Below are positions 26,341 to 34,350 of a stretch of DNA of 64,000 nucleotides, piece by piece (position 1 is the stretch's first letter; each line of letters opens with the position of its first letter). Origin of the DNA: Streptomyces flavidovirens DSM 40150 (GTDB taxonomy: Bacteria > Actinomycetota > Actinomycetes > Streptomycetales > Streptomycetaceae). The DNA lies in the NCBI RefSeq assembly GCF_000429085.1, contig NZ_AUBE01000001.1, positions 372,001-436,000 on the forward strand, in the 5' to 3' direction. Below the pieces are notes generated by a model. The model was not told where the DNA came from and searched no databases. It saw only the letters and a program-made list of their open reading frames with translations. The position numbers and the translations under genes were made by a program.

Positions 26341-27123
26341 TCAGACCTGGGCGGCCCGAGCCCTGGCCCTGGTACGCCGGAACACCAGCGCACCGCCACC
26401 GATCAGCAGGGCACCCAACGCGCCGGCGATGCCAACCTCGCCCGCGCCCGTCTCGGCCAGCACCGCGTGCTCGTCGGTGGCCGGCGTGTCGGCGACGACC
26501 GGGACCGGGACCGGGGACGAAGGGCCGTCGGCGGCCGGCAGCACCTCGACCGGGGGCTTGCCACGGGGTGCCTCGGCGGGCCCGTCATTGGGCGGCACCT
26601 TGACGGGGGGCTTACCGGCGGGCGGCTTGTCGACGGGCGGCTTACCGGCCGGCGGCTTCTCCTCGTCGCACGGCGGCTCCTCACCCTTGTACTCTCCGGA
26701 CCCGTCGCCACCGGGGCCGCCCATGCCGGAGTGGCCCATGCCGGACTCGCTGATACCGGAGTCCGCCATGCCGGGGTAGCCCTGGCCGGATACATCCATG
26801 CCGGACTCGTTGATACCGGACTCGGCCATGCCGGGGTAGCCCATCTCGGAGTGGCCCATCTCGGGCGCGTTCGACGCGATGTTGGCGCATTCATTGCCCA
26901 CGGCCGGGTTGAAGGCGCCGACGACGTCGACGGTGTTGCCGCACACGTTCACCGGAACTTGTACGGGGCTCTGGGCGTTGTGGCCGGACAGGCTGCCCGA
27001 CGCGTTTGTGGTCTCGCCATAGGAGGCCGTATCCGCGTGAGCGTAGCCGCCGGCCATGGCGAGCATTCCGGAGGCAGCCGCCGCAGCGAACACGCCTTTG
27101 CTCAAAACCTGTCGCTTTGCCAT
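26341..27123 (-). CDS. Long chaplin with sortase signal, single chaplin domain and Met/Gly repeats
   Basis: 260 aa. Signal peptide 1-30 (AHA|D). One chaplin domain at 43-81, with SPVQVPVNVCGNTVDVVGAF, NPAVGNECAN and Cys 61 and 79. Then two 20-residue repeats rich in Met, Ser and Gly (GYPGMAESGINESGMDVSGQ and a near copy), a Pro/Lys-rich wall-spanning region of KPPAGKPPVDKPP units, and LAETG at 222-226 followed by a hydrophobic helix and an Arg-rich end. So it should be covalently attached to peptidoglycan by sortase and display a hydrophobic amyloid-forming domain. Known long chaplins have two chaplin domains; this one has one. Confidence 0.9.
   Translation of the reverse strand: MAKRQVLSKGVFAAAAASGMLAMAGGYAHADTASYGETTNASGSLSGHNAQSPVQVPVNVCGNTVDVVGAFNPAVGNECANIASNAPEMGHSEMGYPGMAESGINESGMDVSGQGYPGMADSGISESGMGHSGMGGPGGDGSGEYKGEEPPCDEEKPPAGKPPVDKPPAGKPPVKVPPNDGPAEAPRGKPPVEVLPAADGPSSPVPVPVVADTPATDEHAVLAETGAGEVGIAGALGALLIGGGALVFRRTRARARAAQV
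26711..26859 (-). repeat. 60-bp tandem repeat in the long chaplin gene
   Basis: About 2.5 copies with a period of exactly 60 bases (26711-26770, 26771-26830, partial 26831-26859), coding for the 20-residue Met/Ser/Gly-rich units. The copies differ at scattered positions, some changing residues (AESGINES against ADSGISES). Confidence 0.85.
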
Positions 27124-27177
27124 TCCCTGTCTTTCATGCTTGCGGACGAGCCGATTTCCTGGGCTTCGGCCTGGGAA

Positions 27178-27399
27178 CTACTTGTTGACACAGACGTTGT
27201 CGACGGCGGGGTTGAGAAGGCCGATGACGTTGACGGTGTTGCCGCAGACGTTCATCGGATCCTGTACTTTTTTCCCGGAGAAGGCGCCACGGGCATACCC
27301 GGCCTTTCCCTCCGATGTGGCCTCCGCAAGTGCCGGGGAGGCGAAACCGACGGCGATGAGCGAGCCGGCGACAAAGGTGGCGCTTTTCATATATTTCAT
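27178..27399 (-). CDS. Short secreted chaplin
   Basis: 73 aa. Signal peptide 1-25 (PALA|E). The mature protein is about 48 residues and is a single chaplin domain, VQDPMNVCGNTVNVIGLLNP, ending AVDNVCVNK, with Cys 52 and Cys 70. Chaplins assemble into amyloid fibrils that make aerial hyphae and spores hydrophobic. The spacing of the Gly-Asn and Asn-Pro motifs fits the family, but it lacks the usual PVNV/PIHV lead-in (DPMNV here) and has Asp in place of Gly in the GN motif before the second Cys. It sits 54 bases upstream of the long chaplin gene on the same strand. Confidence 0.9.
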   Translation of the reverse strand: MKYMKSATFVAGSLIAVGFASPALAEATSEGKAGYARGAFSGKKVQDPMNVCGNTVNVIGLLNPAVDNVCVNK

Positions 27400-27585
27400 T
27401 GAGGAACCTTTCCGGCAGCGACACCTGCACAGGTCTGTCGGTCACCTGCGCAAGTCGCCGTCGACATCGGTAACGACCCGCCCGTGCCGAGGAAACTCAA
27501 TAAAAGAATTTGGCATTCCACTGTCACCCGAACGTCCGAATGCCCGGCCTTCCCACGGGGAAGAACCGGGCACTCGGTCGAACCG

Positions 27586-28239
27586 TCAGCCCTTGGGCTG
27601 CGCGGGCATCCCCGCGAGGTCGGGCTTCGGGAGGCCGCCGCCCATGACGATGACACCGACCAGGTTGCTGGTGGCCTTGATCGTGGCCTCGACGGCCGGT
27701 GTCACGGCCTTCGCGTCACCCTTCGCCGCAGCCTTGAGCAATACGTCGACACTGACCCGCAGGTCGGCGACCGCCTTCACCTGGAGGTCAATGGCCGGGT
27801 CGGCCGCGGAAGCGTCGGACCACGGACCGGGCATGCCGGGTGCCGACCCCCCACCGGCCGGGGTGTCGGGGAAGACAGGGGCCGCGTGTTCCGGCGGGGA
27901 GAGCGGAGTTGCCGGGGACGGGGATGCCTTCGGGAAGGCCTTCAGGGCCTCCTCCATCGCCTTCGCGTGCTTGGCGGCCTCTTCCGGCGACAGCTTTCCG
28001 GCCGCGATGACGGCATTGAGCATGTTGGTAGTGGGAACCAGCACACCGGCCATCTGACCGAGCAGCTTCACCGGGGCGGCGAGCTTCTCGGCGTTGGGAA
28101 GCGGTTCTGCGACGACGGAGCCGTTCGAGGTGGGCGGAGCCGGTATCGGGGCCGCCGCTGCGGCCCCGGCCGAGCCGAACGCCAGCGCCCCGCACACCGC
28201 GCAGGAGACAACGAGGCCAGCGGTTCGGGAAATGCGCAT
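27586..28239 (-). CDS. Secreted Ala/Pro-rich protein of unknown function
   Basis: 217 aa, not recognised. Signal peptide MRISRTAGLVVSCAVCGALA with cleavage likely after about residue 30. Two helical parts (about 50-100, KLLGQMAGVLVPTTNMLNAV; and 150-205, VKAVADLRVSVDVLLKAAAK) are joined by a Pro/Ser linker (about 104-140). No mature Cys and no wall signal, so it is probably released. ATG 28239 is fixed by AAGGACAC. It is part of the same-strand run of surface-protein genes with the two chaplins, but has 186 bases before the next gene and may have its own promoter. Confidence 0.75.
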   Translation of the reverse strand: MRISRTAGLVVSCAVCGALAFGSAGAAAAAPIPAPPTSNGSVVAEPLPNAEKLAAPVKLLGQMAGVLVPTTNMLNAVIAAGKLSPEEAAKHAKAMEEALKAFPKASPSPATPLSPPEHAAPVFPDTPAGGGSAPGMPGPWSDASAADPAIDLQVKAVADLRVSVDVLLKAAAKGDAKAVTPAVEATIKATSNLVGVIVMGGGLPKPDLAGMPAQPKG

Positions 28240-28358
28240 GCGAGTGTCCTTACGTGAGGTCGTTGGAGAGTGGGGACAACGCCACCGTGCAACCGGTGAC
28301 AACGCTCCGCAACTTTTCGCGCACTCTGCGTAAGGAGAAGCCGTCGGACGGGAGCTGC

Positions 28359-29267
28359 TCAGGCCTTACTGCGACCGGACACGCGCTCCTGCTGCGGAAC
28401 CGACGCCAGGTAGCCGCCGGGCTCCAGCGGACGGTCGGTGAAGAAGCGCAGCGCCAAGTCCGCGACCTCTTCGGCCTTTTCGAGTACGACCCAGTGATCG
28501 GCGTCCCGGATGGTGGTGAACCGGCTCCCCCGGATCGTGGCGGCGAAGGCCCGCTGACGTTCTGCCGATGTCACCGTGTCGTGTTCCCCGGTGAACACCA
28601 GCGCCGGTACGCCGGACAGGCCACCCGAGAAGTCCGGCCGGTCGCCGAGGGAGCGGTACACGGAATCCGCGGCGTGCGGGGAGTGCGTGACGGCGTGGAG
28701 CATGGACCGCTTGACGTACCGGTACGCGAGGTCCCTGCGGGCGACGTAACGCTCCGGGTCGAGACACATCAGCGCTTCCGTCACCAGGGTGGCGAACCCG
28801 TCCCTGTCCCCGGCGGCGAGCCGGTCCGTGGCCCGCCGCCAGTGGGCCCGCTGGGCGTCCGTGATGTGCGCCGGGACCCCGCCGAGGAGGAGCCGGGCGA
28901 TGCGCCCCGGATCGCGCTGCGCACACCGGAAGGCGGGTGCGGCGCCGTAGGAGAAACCGAAGAGGTTGACGCGGGGTACGCCGAGATCGTCGATGATCCG
29001 GGTGACGGCGGCGCACAGAAGGTCCGCGCTCGGTCCGGGCGGCAGCGGTGCCGCAGTGCCCATGCCCGGCAGGTCGGCGGTCACGACGTTCGCCACCGGG
29101 CCCAGCCGCCCCTCCATCTGGGGCCAGCCGAGCATCCCCTGCAGGGCGCCGCCGAGGACGACGACGGGTTCGGTGACCGGGCCGGTGACGGGGCCGGTCC
29201 GCTCCAGCAGGCGGTAGGAGTAGCGCACCCCGTTCACCGACAGCGAGCGGACGGTTTCCTCGGGCAT
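28359..29267 (-). CDS. Alpha/beta hydrolase, third gene of ACP-KAS operon
   Basis: 302 aa cytoplasmic alpha/beta-hydrolase. Oxyanion region VVLGGALQGMLGWPQ, nucleophile Ser 106 in GFSYG, acid in FTGEHDTV and His in DADHWVVLEK. A short (T/E)GPVTGPVT-type repeat is present near residue 25. It follows the ketosynthase with 30 bases between them, so it is likely co-transcribed with the ketosynthase and ACP genes. By context it may release or trim an ACP-bound acyl chain as a thioesterase or act on the product; this is inference. Confidence 0.85.
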   Translation of the reverse strand: MPEETVRSLSVNGVRYSYRLLERTGPVTGPVTEPVVVLGGALQGMLGWPQMEGRLGPVANVVTADLPGMGTAAPLPPGPSADLLCAAVTRIIDDLGVPRVNLFGFSYGAAPAFRCAQRDPGRIARLLLGGVPAHITDAQRAHWRRATDRLAAGDRDGFATLVTEALMCLDPERYVARRDLAYRYVKRSMLHAVTHSPHAADSVYRSLGDRPDFSGGLSGVPALVFTGEHDTVTSAERQRAFAATIRGSRFTTIRDADHWVVLEKAEEVADLALRFFTDRPLEPGGYLASVPQQERVSGRSKA

Positions 29268-29297
29268 GCTCCTTCTCCTTCCCTTTCTCCTTCCCGA

Positions 29298-30551
29298 CTA
29301 GCCGCGGGTGAGGACCAGCGCGGCGTTGTGGCCGCCGAAGCCGAGCGATGTCTTGACCGCGCAGTCGAACGTCGCGGGACGGCTCGCCTTGGCGACCACC
29401 TCGACGGGGACGCGCGGGTCGAGCGACTCCAGGTTGGCTGTCGGCGGTACGAGCTGGTGCTCCAGCGCGAGCACGGTCAGGGCGGTCTCGATACCCCCGG
29501 CGGCTCCCAGGGTGTGGCCGGTCATGGCCTTGGTCGAGGTGACCAGCGGGTCCGCGCCCAGCAGCCGGTGCAGCATGGTCGCCTCGATGAGGTCGTTGAA
29601 CACCGTCGACGTGCCGTGCGCGTTGACGTGGCCGATGTCCGACGGGGTGACGCCCGCGTCCGTCAGCGCGGTGCGCAGCGCGTTTTCGATGCCCTTGCCG
29701 TCGGGGTCGGGGGCGACGGCCGAGTACGAGTCGCTGGTCGCGCCGTATCCGGCGATGCCGGCCCGGATCCGGGCGCCGCGCGCCGTGGCGTGCTCGGGGC
29801 GTTCCATGACGAGGAGCCCGGAGCCCTCACCGACGACGAACCCGTCACGGTCCGCGTCGAACGGGCGGCAGGCCGCGGCGGGATCGTCGCGGCGGGTGGA
29901 CACCGCCTTCATCTGGCAGGCGCTGGCGATCAGCAAGCGTGAGCAGACCGACTCTGCGCCGCCGGCGATGGCGATGTCGCAGGCGCCGGTACGCAGCATC
30001 TGGTGCGCGGTTCCGATCGCCACGGTCCCCGAGGAACAGGCGGTGGAGACCGCCATGCTCGGCCCACGGACGCCGAGGTCCATGCAGACGCTGCTGGCCG
30101 CGCTGTTGACGACGGTCAGCGGGGCGAGTTTGGGGGAGACCCGGCGCGGGCCCTTGGTGGTCAGCGCGGTGTGCTGCTCGTCGTAAAAGGGGAGGCCTCC
30201 ATGGGCGGACCCGATGACGACCGCGACCCGGCCGCTGTCCCAGACCGAGGGATCGAGGCCGGCGTCCGCGACGGCTTCGCGCGCGGCCAGTACGGCGAGC
30301 TGCGCGAACCGGTCCATCAGCCGCTGGGTCGCCACGCCGAGGAGTCGCGTGGTGTCGAGGAGGTCCGGTCCGATGGCGTACATGAAGTCGCAGGGAAGGT
30401 CCCGGAGTTCCTCGCGCGGGCCCACGGAGGAGGCCGCAACCACACCTCGCGTGACGTTTCGCCACACGTTGTCGGTCCCGGCCCCCGCCGCGGTGACCAG
30501 GCCGAGTCCTGTCACCGCCGCCGTGAAGGGCGGATTCACCGGCCTGCTCAT
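29298..30551 (-). CDS. Beta-ketoacyl-ACP synthase II (FabF-like)
   Basis: 417 aa condensing enzyme. Active-site Cys 172 in VSTACSSG, His 312 in NAHGTST, Lys 341 and His 346 in KAMTGHTLGAAG: the complete C-H-H set, so it should be catalytically active rather than a chain-length factor. DRDGFVVGEGSG and GFGGHNAALVL are also typical. It overlaps the ACP stop by four bases (ATGA). The standard fab cluster (fabD-fabH-acpP-fabF) is not here, so this is a specialised set, perhaps making one short acyl or ketoacyl chain. Confidence 0.92.
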   Translation of the reverse strand: MSRPVNPPFTAAVTGLGLVTAAGAGTDNVWRNVTRGVVAASSVGPREELRDLPCDFMYAIGPDLLDTTRLLGVATQRLMDRFAQLAVLAAREAVADAGLDPSVWDSGRVAVVIGSAHGGLPFYDEQHTALTTKGPRRVSPKLAPLTVVNSAASSVCMDLGVRGPSMAVSTACSSGTVAIGTAHQMLRTGACDIAIAGGAESVCSRLLIASACQMKAVSTRRDDPAAACRPFDADRDGFVVGEGSGLLVMERPEHATARGARIRAGIAGYGATSDSYSAVAPDPDGKGIENALRTALTDAGVTPSDIGHVNAHGTSTVFNDLIEATMLHRLLGADPLVTSTKAMTGHTLGAAGGIETALTVLALEHQLVPPTANLESLDPRVPVEVVAKASRPATFDCAVKTSLGFGGHNAALVLTRG

Positions 30552-30793
30552 CGGAGTGTCCTGCTGTGTACGAGTTCTACGACTTCGACCAGCTCACCCA
30601 CGGTGTTCCGGGAGGTCAGCGCGGCGTCCTCAAGGTCGATTTCGAGCTGCTCCTCGATGAGGATGCGGAATTCTTCCAGGGCGAGTGAATCCATGCGCAA
30701 TTCGTAGAGTGGGATCTCGGGACGGACAGCCGCTGGTTCTACTCCGAATTTCTGCACCATCAGTGTGCTGACGGCATCTGTCGCACTGGCCAC
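30548..30793 (-). CDS. Acyl carrier protein
   Basis: 81 aa. Phosphopantetheine site Ser 36 in LRMDSLALEEF, then IEEQLEIDLEDAAL and TVGELVEVVE: the classic four-helix ACP. Start GTG 30793 with GGAGGAGCG upstream. First gene of a three-gene operon with a ketosynthase and an alpha/beta hydrolase. No phosphopantetheinyl transferase is nearby. Confidence 0.92.
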   Translation of the reverse strand: MASATDAVSTLMVQKFGVEPAAVRPEIPLYELRMDSLALEEFRILIEEQLEIDLEDAALTSRNTVGELVEVVELVHSRTLR

Positions 30794-30935
30794 TCGTCGC
30801 TCCTCCGAGTTCGTCCGGCAACCTTTATACGCGCCCACTCGGACGGCCCCTTACAACGTTCGCCCGTGCTGATGAGGGTTAGCGCGCGCGTACGGAATTC
30901 CGTCGGCACCCGGAGGAGTTCACGGAGTACGGCCG

Positions 30936-31331
30936 TTACTGCTGTTCGCCGCCGCTGCCGTACGGGTGGGTGATCGCTTCCAGGCCGTGGCCCGACGGGT
31001 CCATGAAGTACATGCCGCGGCCGCCGTCATTGCGGTTGATCTCGCCCGGCTGCTTGCCGTGCGGGTCGGCGTAGTACGTGATTCCGGCGTCCTGGACGCG
31101 CTGGAAGATCCCGTCGAACTCTTCCTCCGTGACGAGAAAGGCGTAGTGCTGGACGGTGATCGACTCCGCGGGGATGGTGGCGAAGTCGAGGGTGACGCCG
31201 TTGCTCAGCTCGACGGCGATGAACGGGCCCCATTCGGCCGAGATCTCCAGGCCCATGATGTGGGTGAAGAACTCGGCGGACTCCCGCTTGTCCCGCGCGT
31301 GAACGATGGTGTGATTCAACTGCACTGGCAC
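30936..31331 (-). CDS. VOC-superfamily protein (glyoxalase/dioxygenase fold)
   Basis: 131 aa. Two beta-alpha-beta-beta-beta units: VQLNHTIVHARDKRESAEFF, a middle containing FIAVELSNGVTLDFA and HYAFLVTEEEFDGIF, and a GRGMYFMDPSGHGLEAIT end. Likely metal ligands are the His of LNHTIVH, His of QHYAFLV and Glu of GLEAIT, the 2-His-1-carboxylate arrangement. Substrate unknown. Start GTG 31331 with GGAGG 9 bases upstream. It is 142 bases downstream of nothing obviously related; the ACP gene is on the same strand but reads away. Confidence 0.88.
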   Translation of the reverse strand: MPVQLNHTIVHARDKRESAEFFTHIMGLEISAEWGPFIAVELSNGVTLDFATIPAESITVQHYAFLVTEEEFDGIFQRVQDAGITYYADPHGKQPGEINRNDGGRGMYFMDPSGHGLEAITHPYGSGGEQQ

Positions 31332-31627
31332 TGTGGAATGCCTCCGTAAGGCAAACTCACGGGCACCTCCATGCCTCACCCGGCCGGTGACCGACACGCG
31401 ATGCCGTGCGGCGATCCTAGGACGGGCTCCCGCCCCTGTCATCCTGTTCGGGACCCGGCGAAGCGCGCCGGTCGTGGTGCGCTCCGTTCGGGTGTCGTTG
31501 CGCGACTTCGCGTACGGGTACTCAACTTCGTCCGCTATCCCTAGGGTTGCGGAGGCGAGAAGGGACCCCCAGAAGCGATGCGTGAACGGGCAGACATCCG
31601 CCCCACACTGACGGAGGCGGTCCGGGC

Positions 31628-32077
31628 ATGGTGAGGGACGGGGTGCACCTCGGTAACGGGGGCGGGCCGCAGGAGCGGCTGCTGGAGCTCGATTTCAGCC
31701 GGGAGGACATGCCCCGGCTGCGCGTACTGGTCGACGAGTACGCCGCCTGGGCGGGGCTGGCGGAGCCCCGGCGGGGCGACTTCGTCCTCGCGGCGGACGC
31801 GGTGGCGACGAACGCGGTGGAGCACGGTGGCGGGGGCGGCCGGCTGCTGCTGCACCGTTGCGCCGGGTCCCCGCGCGCGCTCGAATGCGCGATCAGCGAC
31901 TCGGGGCCCGGCTTCGCCTCCTCCGTGATCCCGGAGCTGGCGCCGGGCCTGGCCGGCAGCCATTGCGGGCGGGGGCTGTGGCTCACGCGGCTCATCACGG
32001 ACCGGCTGGTGATCACGGGTGGGGTGGACGGTGCGCGGGGCAGTGTCGTGGCGTTCGCCATGTGGCTGCCGGGCTGA
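31628..32077 (+). CDS. RsbW-like ATP-binding (HATPase) regulatory protein
   Basis: 149 aa GHKL-fold protein. N-box DAVATNAVEHGG (about 57-68), ISDSGPGFAS in the G1 position, GRGLWLTRLI in the G2 position. No sensor domain. Probably an anti-sigma or anti-anti-sigma kinase. ATG 31628 with GGAGG 10 bases before it. The 296-base divergent region from the VOC gene holds no clear gene; an 18-codon frame ends over the ATGGTGA start and is discussed under rejected items. Confidence 0.85.
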   Translation: MVRDGVHLGNGGGPQERLLELDFSREDMPRLRVLVDEYAAWAGLAEPRRGDFVLAADAVATNAVEHGGGGGRLLLHRCAGSPRALECAISDSGPGFASSVIPELAPGLAGSHCGRGLWLTRLITDRLVITGGVDGARGSVVAFAMWLPG

Positions 32078-32099
32078 GACGGGCGGTCATGCCGGGCCC

Positions 32100-32687
32100 T
32101 CATGCCGGGGTGGCGGCGAGTTCGGCGGCGCCGAATGACACGTCGAAGCGGTCGCACCAGATGCTGACGCTCGTCAGGCCCTTCAGGTCCAGGTCGGCGG
32201 GCAGCACGTAGTTCTGGTCGCCCTTGTTGCCCTTGAGCTTGCCCAGGCTGACGTACTTCCCGTCGTCGAAGACGTGCCAGCCCGCCTTGCCTTCCTTCAC
32301 CGGGGCGTCGGTGAGCCAGACGCGCAGGTCGGGGCCGTTGCTGGTGTCGAGGTTCTCCAGACGGAGGGTGCGGGTGCCGTCGGGGAGCCGGATGATCTTC
32401 GCCGTGCCGGTGGTGCTGTGCTCGTGGCTGATCAGGGTGCCGGCGGCCAGGGTGCGGAGGGCGGGCGGGGTGGAGGGACGGGTGGAGGGGGCCTCGGGTT
32501 CGGTGTCGGGCTTGGCGTCCGGCACCGTGGTGGCGGGGGCCGCGACGGGGAGTTCGTCCCGCACCGTGTCGTCCACCCACAGCTTCCACGGCTGGAACCA
32601 GTACAGGCCCACGCCGGCCACGACCATGCCGACGAGCAGTACTCCGATGACCACGGGCTTGCCGAGTGTGCGCCTCATGCCCCCCAT
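32100..32687 (-). CDS. Membrane-anchored DM13-domain protein
   Basis: 195 aa. N-terminal membrane helix (about 11-30, VVIGVLLVGMVVAGVGLYW), a Pro/Thr-rich spacer (about 45-75), then a DM13 domain (about 80-190): LAAGTLISHEHSTTGTAKII, LRLENLDTSNGPDLRVWLTD, YVSLGKLKGNKGDQNYVLP, SVSIWCDRFDVSFGAAEL. The single Cys of IWCDRF is the residue proposed for redox activity in this family. ATG 32687 or 32678 could start it; neither has a good SD. Confidence 0.85.
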   Translation of the reverse strand: MGGMRRTLGKPVVIGVLLVGMVVAGVGLYWFQPWKLWVDDTVRDELPVAAPATTVPDAKPDTEPEAPSTRPSTPPALRTLAAGTLISHEHSTTGTAKIIRLPDGTRTLRLENLDTSNGPDLRVWLTDAPVKEGKAGWHVFDDGKYVSLGKLKGNKGDQNYVLPADLDLKGLTSVSIWCDRFDVSFGAAELAATPA

Positions 32688-32890
32688 TCAACGCCCGGAA
32701 GACGGCTCCGACCTCGGCATGTGCGTGACGAAAGTCTTACGGCACTAGCCCGGAGGAGGGGACTTGGCGCTCGTACGGCTACGAACCGGCCCGCCCGTGG
32801 GACGAGAGGCACATGTCTGCCATGTGCCATGTCCCGCGCGCGGCGCGCGGCGGTGCGGTGCGTGGCCGTGCGGTGCGTGGCCGTGCGGTG

Positions 32891-33316
32891 ATGGTGCTGG
32901 TAGTGCTGCTGGTGCTGGTGCTCACCTCGGTTCTCGCGGTGGTACGGGGGGAGGGCGGGGCCGGGCAGGCCCGGCCGCCGGTGTCACTGGCTGCCGAGAC
33001 AGTTCCCTCCGGAAACGGAACCGGAAACGGAACCGGTAGCGGAAGTGGCAGCGGCTCCGGGGCCGAGGGGCAGCCGTCGGACGCCGCCGACAGTGAAGTG
33101 CGCGGGGCCGGACACAGCACTCGGGGCGCCCGGCGGCGGCACGTGCGTAACGGCGGGAACGGCCGGGCGGCGGGGGCGGGAGCGTCGTACCGGCGTACAC
33201 GGACACGTACACGGACACGGCAGCGGCACCTGTGCCCTGTCCGGCCGCCAGGGGGGCCGGTCGATGCGCCGCCGTCGCGGCTCGCGGTGCGGCGGTGCGT
33301 GGTTCTGCGCTGCTGA
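32891..33316 (+). CDS. Doubtful low-complexity ORF (single membrane segment, Gly/Ser/Thr repeats)
   Basis: 141 codons. A start at ATG 32891 would give MVLVVLLVLVLTSVLAVV, a membrane segment or signal, then NGTGNGTGSGSGSGSG and an Arg/Thr-rich part. The DNA beneath is full of short tandem repeats (GTGCGTGGCC before it, GGAAACGGAACC inside it, ACGGACACGTAC near 33200), and the opposite strand is also open. The SD is weak. It could be a rapidly evolving secreted protein or just repeat-driven open frame. No family recognised. Confidence 0.3.
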   Translation: MVLVVLLVLVLTSVLAVVRGEGGAGQARPPVSLAAETVPSGNGTGNGTGSGSGSGSGAEGQPSDAADSEVRGAGHSTRGARRRHVRNGGNGRAAGAGASYRRTRTRTRTRQRHLCPVRPPGGPVDAPPSRLAVRRCVVLRC

Positions 33317-33408
33317 GGGGGCCGCGCGCGGCCGACCGGCCGACTGGGCCGCCGTCGCCGCCGCTCCAGTGAAGCGCCGAACCACCCCCGACCGTGAGGA
33401 CGTTCATC

Positions 33409-33594
33409 ATGCCCATCGACCCGTACGCCGCCCTGAACGCCATGGTGCGCGCCGAAGTCGCCCGCTCGTCCGAACCGCACGTTGCCGCCACGTCCCCCGG
33501 ACGGCACGAGCCGCAGCAGTCCGGCGCGGGCGGTGAGGCCGGCGACGCCGACCACGGGAGCGGAGAGGACCCGAGGGTCACTCACCGCCCCTGA
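33409..33594 (+). CDS. Small conserved-looking hypothetical protein
   Basis: 61 aa, beginning MPIDPYAALNAMVRAEVARS, with the rest hydrophilic and rich in Gly, Glu and Pro (GGEAGDADHGSGEDP). GTGAGGAC lies 7 bases before ATG 33409. I have the impression that this N-terminus is conserved in Streptomyces, but cannot verify it. It lies 282 bases upstream of the antiporter subunit gene on the same strand. No function can be given. Confidence 0.55.
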   Translation: MPIDPYAALNAMVRAEVARSSEPHVAATSPGRHEPQQSGAGGEAGDADHGSGEDPRVTHRP

Positions 33595-33876
33595 TGGCTT
33601 CCCACTCATCGCTCGGCCTCTAACAGCACGGCACAGCACGGCACACGAGGCGGCGGCGCTCCCGGAACGCGGACGCCGCCGCCTTCGCCGTGTGCGGCTG
33701 AGCTGGGCGTACGTCCAACAGGAGCCCCGCACAGGTCCGGAGTAGGGTAATGGCAAGGCAAAGTCGCCGGTCGCCCAGTTGTCACTTTCGGCCGCTGTGC
33801 CCGGAAGTCCGCACGTGCCGCAGCCCTGGGCAGCGGATCGGGCAGGGGGACCGGGAGGGAGACCGGGAGGCAGATC

Positions 33877-34347
33877 ATGGGCACGCGCCGGACCACCTTG
33901 CCGGGAGTCGGTACGCAGTACGACTTCACCACCGAAGGCGGCCAGCACATCTCGGTGGTCGTGCACAACGACGGCCGGCGCTTCATCGGCTTCTACGATC
34001 GCGACGACCCCGACGCCTGTCTGCTCTCCGTACCCCTGTCGTCCGAGGAGGCCACGGCCCTCGCCCACCTGATCGACGCGGCGCCCATCGACGTCGTACG
34101 CACGGACGGGATCGACCTCGTCACCGAGCACATCCACGTGACCAGCAAGTCGCCGTACGTCGGACGGACGCTCGGCGAAACCCGGGCCCGTTCGCGTACG
34201 GGCGCCTCCATCGTGGCCGTACTCCGGCGGACCGCCGCGACACCCTCCCCGGGACCGGACTTCCGCCTGTCCATCGGGGACACGCTGGTCGCCGTCGGCA
34301 CCCGTGAGGGCGTCGACGCGCTCGTCGAGATCATCGCGGGGGGCTGA
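33877..34347 (+). CDS. Cation/proton antiporter regulatory subunit (KhtT-like, TrkA-C domain)
   Basis: 156 aa cytoplasmic protein. The N-terminal part (about 10-75, GTQYDFTTEGGQHISVVVHN) resembles the KhtT/AmhM N-domain. The C-terminal TrkA_C (RCK-C) domain (about 85-155) has VTSKSPYVGRTLGETRARSR, and FRLSIGDTLVAVGTREGVDALVEI, a likely nucleotide (c-di-AMP-type) or ligand binding module. GGGAGGCAG precedes ATG 33877. The antiporter gene starts 3 bases after the stop, so the pair is one operon. Confidence 0.9.
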   Translation: MGTRRTTLPGVGTQYDFTTEGGQHISVVVHNDGRRFIGFYDRDDPDACLLSVPLSSEEATALAHLIDAAPIDVVRTDGIDLVTEHIHVTSKSPYVGRTLGETRARSRTGASIVAVLRRTAATPSPGPDFRLSIGDTLVAVGTREGVDALVEIIAGG

Positions 34348-34350
34348 GCC

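Noticed and set aside
27400..27585. BldN-type promoter for the chaplin genes
   Set aside because: No convincing CGTAAC-N16-CGTTGA pair was found; similar hexamers are common here by chance.
31490..31525. GGGTAC at 31516 as a SigB-type -10 element
   Set aside because: No GNNT at the required 14-16 base spacing upstream.
31577..31633. 18-codon frame (MRERADIRPTLTEAVRAW) ending over the HATPase start
   Set aside because: Could be a coupling leader, but there is no clear SD and it is too short to support alone.
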